Assembly: GCA_945952225.1 (NCBI GenBank)
Contig: CAMFHP010000029.1
Span: 1 to 64,000 of the forward strand
Length of the DNA stretch: 64,000 nt
Reading direction: 5' to 3'
Origin: an uncultured Myxococcaceae bacterium
GTDB taxonomy: Bacteria; Myxococcota_A; Polyangia; Polyangiales; Ga0077539
The notes beneath the pieces are model-generated. The model did no database searches and was not told where the DNA came from. It was given only the letters and a program-made list of their open reading frames with translations. Shown in pieces: positions 35,292 through 41,511 of the stretch (positions are counted from its first letter, which is position 1; every line of letters starts with the position of its first letter). Both the position numbers and the translations under genes were made by a program.

Positions 35292-36731
35292 TCAGCGCGC
35301 GCGCACGATCGCCGGAACGCCGCCGCGGGGGCGCAGCGTGGCGAAGTTGTCTTCGCGGATGGTCGTGTGCGGATCGATCTCGAACTGCCATCGACGCAGC
35401 AGGGTCGCGAGCACGATGGGGCCTTCCATCATCGCGAAGTGGAGGCCGATGCACACGCGGGGACCTGCGCTGAACGGGAGGTACGCCATGCGGTGGCGCG
35501 CGGCCTCGCGCTCGGGGAGCCAGCGGTCGGGGTCGAAGCGGTCGGGGTCGGGATACGCCTCGGCGCGGTAGTGCTGCGTGTACGCGCTCACGAACACCAG
35601 CGCGCGCGCAGGAAGGGTCGTGCCCGCGATCTCCACGGGCTCCAGCGTGCGCCGCGGAAACATCATGATCGGCGGATACAACCGCATCGCCTCGCGGAAC
35701 ACGCGCGTGCAGAACGCGAGGCGCTCGGGCTCCCACGCGGTGATCGGTCCGTCGCCGAACGCGTCGGCCTCGGCCCGCGCGCGGGCGAGCAGCGCGGGGT
35801 TGCGCGCGAGGAGATAGAACGACCACGCGAGCGCCGTCGCGGTGGTCTCGTGGCCCGCGACGAAGAGGGTCACGGCCTCGTTGCGCACCTGACGATCGCT
35901 CATGGGCTCGCCGCTTCCGTCGGGGTCGCGGGCGGTGAGCAGACGGGTGAGCAGGTCGTCGCGGGTGAGTCCCTGACGGCGGCGCTCGTCGATCATCGCG
36001 GTGATGCGCTCGTCGAGCACACGCACCGCCTCACGGAGCTTCGCATCGCGCACACCGGGGAGCAGAAAGGGCGACGAGAAGCGCGCGTGGGCCGAGAGCA
36101 GGAGGTCGCGGAGGCGTCCTTCGGTGCGGGTTGCGAGGGAGGCCGTGGCGTCGAGCGCGAGCACGTGGGCGACGAGCTGCGGGTCGGCGAGATGTTCGTT
36201 GACCCACTGAAGGCAGGTGGTGAGCGCGGCCCCGAGCGCGTCGGCCTCGTCGAAGGTGTCGGCGTCGAAGAGGGCTTTTCCCACCACCGACATCGCAATG
36301 CGCGTGGTGACGTGCGACACGTCGATGCGCGCGCCGGGCGTCATCTCGTCGGCAGCACGCGCGGCCACGGCGCGCATCGTGTCGGCATAGCGGTGCATGG
36401 GCGCAGGCTGAAAGAGCGGCGAGAGCAGCCGACGCTGCGAACGCCAGAGCGCGCCCTCGCTGGTGAAGAGCCCTTCGCCCGCGAGGTCGTGGAGCAGCAC
36501 GCGCAGACCGGGAGACTTCTCAAAACTCTTCGCCTTCGCGACGAGCACCTCGTGGGCGGCCTCGGGCGTACACGGGAAATACACCGGCAGGTGCAGGATG
36601 CGTCCCCGCACGAGCGGCGCCGTCTGCGAAGCGAGCGCGCGTTGAAAGGCGAGACGCTCCGAGGTGGCGAGTCCGAAGCTCCCGAGGAGGTCGACATCGG
36701 GCATGCGCGGCAGGTCGGCGATCGTGGGCAT
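35292..36731 (-). CDS. Cytochrome P450
   Basis: A 479-residue P450 from ATG 36731 (MPTIADLPRMPDVDLLGSFG), without a membrane anchor. It has the I-helix oxygen-binding motif FVAGHETTATALAW (near 290), the K-helix EAMR of the ExxR motif, the PERF-like segment YPDPDRFDPDRWLPE and the heme loop FSAGPRVCIGLHFA with the Cys ligand near 426. The order and RVCIG loop resemble CYP102/CYP4-like fatty-acid or xenobiotic hydroxylases found in bacteria. It needs electron partners that are not encoded nearby. It sits in the repeat-rich zone 34.8-41.5 kb, which suggests an accessory role. Confidence 0.96.
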   Translation of the reverse strand: MPTIADLPRMPDVDLLGSFGLATSERLAFQRALASQTAPLVRGRILHLPVYFPCTPEAAHEVLVAKAKSFEKSPGLRVLLHDLAGEGLFTSEGALWRSQRRLLSPLFQPAPMHRYADTMRAVAARAADEMTPGARIDVSHVTTRIAMSVVGKALFDADTFDEADALGAALTTCLQWVNEHLADPQLVAHVLALDATASLATRTEGRLRDLLLSAHARFSSPFLLPGVRDAKLREAVRVLDERITAMIDERRRQGLTRDDLLTRLLTARDPDGSGEPMSDRQVRNEAVTLFVAGHETTATALAWSFYLLARNPALLARARAEADAFGDGPITAWEPERLAFCTRVFREAMRLYPPIMMFPRRTLEPVEIAGTTLPARALVFVSAYTQHYRAEAYPDPDRFDPDRWLPEREAARHRMAYLPFSAGPRVCIGLHFAMMEGPIVLATLLRRWQFEIDPHTTIREDNFATLRPRGGVPAIVRAR

Positions 36732-36890
36732 GGCGGTGCGCGAGCGTACGCGGCCCGCGCGGCGTGGGCTGCGGCAAAGCTTGCGGCGCGGAGGTGCGGG
36801 CGGGCGGGGAGAGACGCGGCAGATCGAAGCGGTCGACGTGCCGCGAAGATCTGCCACGGCGTGTTCACGTCCCTCGTGCGAGCGCGCGTC

Positions 36891-38204
36891 TCAACGCGGC
36901 AGCGCCATCCGATGGAGCCCGGCCGGTGGCGCGTTGCCGCCCATGAGAACGGGCGGGCCGCACACGAAGTAGACGTCATCGCCCAGCAGCGTCGGCGACA
37001 GGACCTGATGCGCCCCGGTCAGCAGGGGATACTCCTCGCGCCGATCGAGGCGGTAGCCATAGACCTCGGCGCCACCGCGCGGATCAAGCCGGTTGGGCGC
37101 AGCGTTGTGGCGGAAGTCTGCCCACACGATCCAATCACCACGCACCACGGGACCGTACTGGAGCACCGGGCGCTCGGGCGGGTCGTGGGTGATGCGCACG
37201 GGAACCCGATCACGCAGGTCCATGAAGTAGACCTCCGGGTTGTCGGGGCTCCAGTCGTCGTGCCCGGGGTTGTCGCGTTGGTCCATCCAGACCAGATGGT
37301 CGCCCGACACCCACGGATCCCACTGCGCGGCGGCGTCGTGGGTCAGATTCTCCAGGGCGTCGGTGCTCGCGGTGTACATCCACAGGTCGCGCCCCGAGAC
37401 GAAGACCAGCCGATCGCCGTCGGCCTGAAGGTGGTAGGGCAGCCCCACGATCGACGCGGGGAGCGGGTGGGGACGCTCACCGCGCGGACCCGACACGTAG
37501 AGGGTCGGAGGAGCGCCCGAGCCTTCGTGAACCCACGCGACCAGCCTCTCGGTGACCGTGAGCTCACCGATCCCCATCCCCGAGGCCGGGTACTCCGGCG
37601 TGCCAGCCGGTGCCGACCAGACCACGCGACCCGGCCCATCCACCCGGTCGAAGCGAACGATCGCGCGGCGCCTGTCACGATCGACCGCAACCGCGTAGAG
37701 GCCATCGCGACTGCATCGCACGTAGCCGCCTGCTTCGGTCTGACCAAGGCCCAGGACGAGCGACACGTCGAGCGTTGGACTCAGGCGAAAGACCTCGCCC
37801 CCCACCGAATTGATGAACAGGTAATCCTGAAACTGGCACAGGCCCGTCGCGCCGTTGGAATACCACCAGTTCGTCAGCGGCGTCGCACCGCCACACCGTT
37901 CGGGAAGGGTGGTCCCATGCGGCATGTTGGGGAGCCGCCACGTTCCGTCCGCCCAGGGAGGAGGTGGACCCGTGTCGATCGGAACGTCCGTCGCGCGTTC
38001 GTCGGCCGCATCGTTCCACGGGCCCTCGTCGGGCGCCGCGTCCAGACACCCGCCCGGCGTCGCGCACGATGGCGCGGGCGTCGACACGCGGTGGCACCCT
38101 CCCAACAGCAGCACCAGGAGCAGCGCCCGCACGAAGCCGTCGCTCTGGCGCGCACCGGCCGCGATGTGGTCGACGAACGACGCCGACGCCGCGCCATCGC
38201 GCAT
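36891..38204 (-). CDS. Beta-propeller-like (TolB-type) lipoprotein
   Basis: About 437 residues from ATG 38204; alternatives at 38243 and GTG 38132 change only the signal region, whose hydrophobic core and lipobox are FVRALLLVLLLGGC. A Pro/Asp-rich linker with a Cys pair (SCATPGGCLDAAPDEGPWNDAADERATDVP) leads to repeats of about 45-50 residues with W-containing strands typical of TolB/WD40-like propellers: DPWVSGDHLVWMDQRDN, VYFMDLRDRVPVRITHDP, GPVVRGDWIVWADFRHN, EVYGYRLDRREEYPLLTG. Function unknown, probably periplasmic or surface binding. Divergent from the 202-residue unknown protein across a 500-bp region containing a tandem dyad array. Confidence 0.82.
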   Translation of the reverse strand: MRDGAASASFVDHIAAGARQSDGFVRALLLVLLLGGCHRVSTPAPSCATPGGCLDAAPDEGPWNDAADERATDVPIDTGPPPPWADGTWRLPNMPHGTTLPERCGGATPLTNWWYSNGATGLCQFQDYLFINSVGGEVFRLSPTLDVSLVLGLGQTEAGGYVRCSRDGLYAVAVDRDRRRAIVRFDRVDGPGRVVWSAPAGTPEYPASGMGIGELTVTERLVAWVHEGSGAPPTLYVSGPRGERPHPLPASIVGLPYHLQADGDRLVFVSGRDLWMYTASTDALENLTHDAAAQWDPWVSGDHLVWMDQRDNPGHDDWSPDNPEVYFMDLRDRVPVRITHDPPERPVLQYGPVVRGDWIVWADFRHNAAPNRLDPRGGAEVYGYRLDRREEYPLLTGAHQVLSPTLLGDDVYFVCGPPVLMGGNAPPAGLHRMALPR

Positions 38205-38704
38205 GGTGACCATCCCGAGGTCGCGGTTCCACGTCGTGCCCACGTACGCGCCAGCGTAGACCCGCGCGCGGTGGCGGTCATCGAAGGGCCGTCGTCAAAC
38301 CCGCTGCGACGTTCCTTTCGTCGGGGGCGCCCGACGCGCCGACGATCGACCTACGGACGGCCCATGGTGCAGGGTGTCGGGTGCGCAGGTCGACCCTGGC
38401 AGAGGCCACCGTCAAGCGTGGCAGAGGCCACCCTCAACCGTGGCAGAGGCCACCCTCAACCGTGGCAGAGGCCACCCTCAACCATGGCAGAGGCCACCCT
38501 CAACCATGGCAGAGGCCACCCTCGACCATGGCAAGAGGGACGGTCTGTACCGACGGGGTTGAGGAACGGCGCGCACGAGGCCCCGAATTCGGCCGTGTGT
38601 GCCTCATGCTTTTGTGCGGACCACCGTTGAGCTTCTTGTCGCAGCGAGCGGGCGCCCGTCGGGCGTACGGCTGCGTCGCACAACCCACACAACGGGGGAC
38701 GATC
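38205..38704. other. Divergent intergenic region, about 500 bp
   Basis: No gene is supported here. The left third may carry the promoter and signal-peptide start alternatives of the minus-strand lipoprotein. The centre holds the 22-bp array (38396-38527). The right part includes a GGGGGA ribosome site at 38694-38699 for the plus-strand gene. A reading frame crosses the array but gives only a repeated RGHPQPWQ-like peptide out of phase with the 22-bp period. Confidence 0.6.
38396..38527. repeat. Six 22-bp tandem repeats, each with an inner dyad
   Basis: Six units of GTGGCAGAGGCCACCCTCAACC-type sequence lie head to tail, with a seventh beginning at 38528. Each unit contains GTGGC AGAG GCCAC, a 5-bp dyad with a 4-base spacer. 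In units 5 and 6 the first G becomes A. The 22-bp period is not a multiple of three but is about two turns of DNA, so the dyads face the same side of the helix. It lies in a divergent promoter region. Confidence 0.95.
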
Positions 38705-39313
38705 ATGAGCACGGCACGCGCGCTGAAGGGCGCTTCGTCGACGCAGTCCGACGAGGCACGGAACAACACCCGCGACGGCGAGAACGACAACGCCGCCCCG
38801 GCGCAGGCGCTCACCGACGCGGTGAGCACGAACAGGAAGCTCCCCATCACCGACGTGTCGCGTGTGCCGAAGGTGCCTGCGGGCTATCGGCCCACGGACC
38901 CGCAGACGCGCTCGCCGCGCGGTCGCCTGTCCGAGTCGCAGCTGCACCTCGCGATGCTCGCCGGACGACAGATCCTCGAACGCCGCGACCACTGGCGCGC
39001 CGACCTCGGAGACCTCGCCCCGGACCTCTCACCACTCCCCGCTGTGCTCGACGACCTCGAAGCGTGCGACGCCACGGTGCGCGCCCTCCGCGCCCTGCTC
39101 GCGTACCACGAGGAGCGCCTCGACCTCGCGCGCTGCGACCTCAACACGCTGCTCCGCGCCACGCACGACGAGTACGCGCACCGCGCGCCGCAGATGCCCC
39201 AGCTCGATCGCCACTACAGCCACCTCGCGGACCTCGTCGGCTCCATCGGTGAGAACGTCGTGCAGGGCATCCGACGCGCGCGACGTACGAAGAAGGCGCC
39301 TGTCACGGGCTGA
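38705..39313 (+). CDS. Helical protein of unknown function (202 aa)
   Basis: Start chosen at ATG 38705 for its GGGGGACGATC ribosome site. Residues 1-75 are low in hydrophobics and disordered-looking (STARALKGASSTQSDEARNNTRDGENDN). Residues 80-195 are a run of amphipathic helices (LSESQLHLAMLAGRQILERRDHW, LDDLEACDATVRALRALLAYHEERLDLARCDL, YSHLADLVGSIGENVVQGIRRARRTKK), consistent with a helical bundle or coiled coil. No signal or membrane segment. Sixteen bases after the stop stands the first hairpin of repeat element B1. Family not recognised; position in the repeat zone suggests an accessory gene. Confidence 0.8.
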   Translation: MSTARALKGASSTQSDEARNNTRDGENDNAAPAQALTDAVSTNRKLPITDVSRVPKVPAGYRPTDPQTRSPRGRLSESQLHLAMLAGRQILERRDHWRADLGDLAPDLSPLPAVLDDLEACDATVRALRALLAYHEERLDLARCDLNTLLRATHDEYAHRAPQMPQLDRHYSHLADLVGSIGENVVQGIRRARRTKKAPVTG

Positions 39314-39328
39314 GTTCATCCTCCGAAG

Positions 39329-39441
39329 CCCCTTCTCCCGAGAGGGAGAAGGGGAAGCCTTCAATGAAGACGTTTCTCTCCCGACAAGTGCGAGTCCCGT
39401 AAGGGACTTTCGCCTACCTGCGGGTGAATTCATTCATCCGC
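39329..39441 (+). repeat. Full-length palindromic element, copy B1 (four hairpins)
   Basis: Four hairpins follow each other. H0 is CCCCTTCTCCC GAGA GGGAGAAGGGG (39329-39354, perfect 11-bp stem, GNRA-type loop). H0b is CTTC AAT GAAG. H1 is AGTCCC GTAA GGGACT (39393-39408). H2 is GCGGGTGAAT TC ATTCATCCGC (39420-39441, one G-T pair). Spacing matches copy C1 exactly (64 bases from H0 to H1). Confidence 0.92.
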
Positions 39442-39491
39442 AGCAAGCGAGGCCCATCCGCACGATCTCATCACCGCCAGCGCGCGTGCTC

Positions 39492-39539
39492 CCGGTGAAT
39501 GAATTCACCGGCAGCAAAGGGAAAGTCCCTGACGGGACT
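39492..39539 (-). repeat. Palindromic element, inverted copy B2
   Basis: In inverted order: H2 CCGGTGAAT GA ATTCACCGG-type stem (39492-39511) and H1 AGTCCC TGAC GGGACT (39524-39539). It continues to about 39599 with the GTTGTG...GTTCCGATCGTGCGAA module that is seen in direct orientation in cluster A (35061-35113). Confidence 0.9.
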
Positions 39540-39629
39540 CTCGATGTTGTGTCGCCTTCGCGGCGCGATGCTCGGGTGTGGTTCCGATCGTGCGAAGGGG
39601 CCCCGCGTGCTTCCGGTCCATGAAGCGCG

Positions 39630-39678
39630 AGCCCCGTGAGGGGCTTTCGCCTACCTGCGGGTGAATTCATTCACCCGC
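39630..39678 (+). repeat. Palindromic element, copy B3 with compensatory changes
   Basis: H1 here is AGCCCC GTGA GGGGCT (39630-39645) and H2 is GCGGGTGAAT TC ATTCACCCGC (39657-39678). Both stems differ from the other copies by paired substitutions that keep base pairing. Confidence 0.92.
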
Positions 39679-39699
39679 TGCAAGCGGACCCGTTCGCAT

Positions 39700-40217
39700 G
39701 CTCAGCACGCGGGACGTGAGCACGATCGGACACACACCCGGTCGGGGCGAAGGGGGGACCTCGTTCGCGCGGCTGCCGAACCGACCTCGCGGACACAGGA
39801 GAGTCGCGTGCATCGGTTCCGGAGCCACGTCGCGAGGAGGGTGCAGACCCATGCGAGGCTCCCGAACCCACGCATCGATGGGTGGGATGGTCCCGACACC
39901 GGTTCGGGAGCTGCACCGCGACGAGGGGGGTGTCACCTGCTTCGGTCCCGGAGTCACGTCGTCGACGGTGGAGAGTCCGCGCGGTCGGTTCGGAAGCGAC
40001 GACAGGTGGACTTCGTGTGCGTGCGCAGCGTTCCTCGCATCGCGAGCCGCGGTGCAGCGTGAAGGCGGCCTCTGGGCGCTGCCTCTTCACCGCGCCCGCA
40101 TCACGCCGTCGCGCGTCACGAGACGGCGGAGCAGGGTGCAATCGATCGGGACACGGCGAGGGACGTCGCTGCACCCGTCGCAACGTCGAGCGACCACGAG
40201 GACGAGCGAGGTCCGCG
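39700..40217. other. Gene-free stretch after cluster B
   Basis: About 520 bases with no frame showing the strong third-position GC bias of real genes here. It contains a further copy of the repeat's CACGATCGGACACACAC module (about 39720-39740) and fuzzy internal similarities (for example GGTTCCGGAGCCACGTCG at 39814 and GGTCCCGGAGTCACGTCG at 39941). It may be decayed coding DNA or degenerate repeat sequence. Confidence 0.5.
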
Positions 40218-40499
40218 TCAGGGCGGGACGAGAAAACGGCATCTCGGAGCGGCGTCGGAGGCATCCGCCAGACAGAGCTCGCCGACGCGACATGCCGGCC
40301 CGGCGCCGCAGGTGCACGTCGTCGAGGACTCCACGCGCATGCAGTGATCGCCCTGCGCGCATCGGTCGATGCCGCGCACGCAGCGCGCGAACGCGACGCC
40401 CCCGATACAGCCGCCGCCGCGACCGCCGGAGAGGGACTCACGGCCGAGCGGTGGCGGGAGACGAGGTCCCGCGTCACGCCGTGATATCTCTGCTCGCAT
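40218..40499 (-). CDS. Possible Cys-rich small protein or gene remnant (93 aa)
   Basis: From ATG 40499 the frame gives a basic, low-complexity start and then a Cys-rich end: GGCIGGVAFARCVRGIDRCAQGDHCMRVESS, then TTCTCGAGPACRVGELCLADASDAAPRCRF. The regular C-x4-RC-x4-C / C-x-C-x5-C-x5-C spacing looks like a true small disulphide module of the kind seen in myxobacterial lipoproteins. There is no signal peptide, and the start is only 20 bases from the divergent lipoprotein. It may be an N-terminally broken gene. Confidence 0.4.
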   Translation of the reverse strand: MRAEISRRDAGPRLPPPLGRESLSGGRGGGCIGGVAFARCVRGIDRCAQGDHCMRVESSTTCTCGAGPACRVGELCLADASDAAPRCRFLVPP

Positions 40500-40519
40500 C
40501 CCGCCAACGAGGAGCTCGA

Positions 40520-40846
40520 ATGCGCCCATCGCGACTGCTTGCTCTGTTCGCGTCGATGACCGCCTGCGCGCGTCTCGTGTCCCCCTCCCCGAGTACGCTC
40601 GACGCCTCCGAGGAAGCCCAACACACGGTCGTGACGGACGCCGCGGTCGACGCGAACGTCGCCGACCAGGACGACGCATCCACGCCCTCCGAACGCGCCT
40701 ACTGCTGGATCTCGGGGCCGCACAGCAGCCCGCCGGAGTCCGGTGCCTGGTGGATCTGTCCCGCGGGCACTCGCTGCGGTCGATCTCGCCCCGGGCAGGG
40801 CTGGAGCTGCTGCGCCGCCGACTCGCCCACCTGCCGAAGCGAGTAG
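40520..40846 (+). CDS. Small lipoprotein with Asp-rich linker (108 aa)
   Basis: ATG 40520 follows GAGGAG by six bases. Signal MRPSRLLALFASMTAC ends in lipobox MTAC. The linker LDASEEAQHTVVTDAAVDANVADQDDASTP is acidic. The C-terminal 50 residues form a small Cys- and Trp-rich unit (YCWISGPHSSPPESGAWWICPAGTRC, then SCCAADSPTC) with six Cys, probably three disulphides. Family unknown. It is followed after 43 bases by repeat element C1. Confidence 0.75.
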   Translation: MRPSRLLALFASMTACARLVSPSPSTLDASEEAQHTVVTDAAVDANVADQDDASTPSERAYCWISGPHSSPPESGAWWICPAGTRCGRSRPGQGWSCCAADSPTCRSE

Positions 40847-40888
40847 CTTCCACATCGCCCAGGGCGCCGTAGGACCGCATCCCCCAAT

Positions 40889-41001
40889 CCCCTTCTCCCG
40901 AGAGGCAGAAGGGGAAGCCTTCAATGAAGGTGTTTCTCTCCCGACAAGCGCGAGTCCCGTAAGGGACTTTCCCCTCGCTGCCGGTGAATTTATTCACCGG
41001 C
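40889..41001 (+). repeat. Full-length palindromic element, copy C1
   Basis: H0 CCCCTTCTCCC GAGA GGCAGAAGGGG (one mismatch, 40889-40914), H0b CCTTC AAT GAAGG, H1 AGTCCC GTAA GGGACT (40953-40968) and H2 GCCGGTGAAT TT ATTCACCGGC (40980-41001). It differs from B1 at roughly a dozen positions over about 120 bases, with identical spacing between H0 and H1. Confidence 0.92.
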
Positions 41002-41005
41002 TGCA

Positions 41006-41185
41006 AGCGGGACCGGTCACACGATCTCACCTCCGCCAGCACGCGAGACCGCTCGCCCGCTCTCACCACCGGCTGAACGCGAGACCGTTCACACGATCTC
41101 ACCACCGGCTGCACGCGGGACCATCCGCACGATCTCACCTCCGCCAGCACGCGAGACCATTCGCACGACCGGAACCACAACCCGC
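41006..41185 (+). repeat. 36-bp tandem array, five units
   Basis: Five consecutive 36-bp units of the form CGCGAGACCGTTCACACGAT followed by CTCACCACCGGCTGCA start at 41006, 41042, 41078, 41114 and 41150; the last diverges after 20 bases. Single copies of this unit occur in cluster B (39445-39480) and, inverted, in cluster A (near 35177-35205). There are no spacers between units. Confidence 0.9.
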
Positions 41186-41238
41186 GCAATGTGCGAAGAA
41201 GGCGCCTGTCGCGCGCTGAGCTCGTCTCCGAAACCCAT

Positions 41239-41346
41239 CGCCCTCTCAGGAGAGGGGAAGCCTTCACTGAAGGTGTTTCCATCCCGACAAGCGCGCGGCC
41301 GGTGAATGAATTCACCGGCATGGAAGGGAAAGTCCCTGACGGGACT
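41239..41346. repeat. Palindromic element, truncated direct part plus inverted copy C2
   Basis: A degenerate direct H0 (CCCTCTC AG GAGAGGG) with CCTTC ACT GAAGG and TTTCCATCCCGACAAGCGCG runs to 41294. It then switches into an inverted copy: H2 CCGGTGAAT GA ATTCACCGG (41299-41318) and H1 AGTCCC TGAC GGGACT (41331-41346). The junction looks like an internal rearrangement between elements. Confidence 0.88.
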
Positions 41347-41511
41347 CGCGATCCTGGGTCGCTCTCGCGGCGTGTGGTTCGTGGTGAACTTCCGACCCTT
41401 CGCGCGATCCCACCACCGCCCGAACGCGGGACCGATCGCACGATCGGAAACACAACCTGCGCTTCGTCGGTCGTCCGCTGCGGCCCGCTCGCCCTGCGAT
41501 GACGTCTCCCC

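Larger units (their letters stand above)
40847..41511. other. Convergent intergenic region with cluster C
   Basis: 665 bases between the convergent stops of the small lipoprotein and the TPR protein, filled by element C1, the 36-bp array, the C2 composite and a tail repeat CACGATCGGAAACACAACCTGCG (41437-41460, split here by motif only). No gene is supported. Confidence 0.7.

Noticed and set aside
38381-38704. Coding of the 22-bp repeats as an N-terminal repeat of the 202-residue protein
   Set aside because: The period is not a multiple of three, so the peptide is not maintained; ATG 38705 has a good ribosome site.
41006-41185. CRISPR array with 36-bp repeats
   Set aside because: Units are strictly tandem with no spacers and no cas genes are present.
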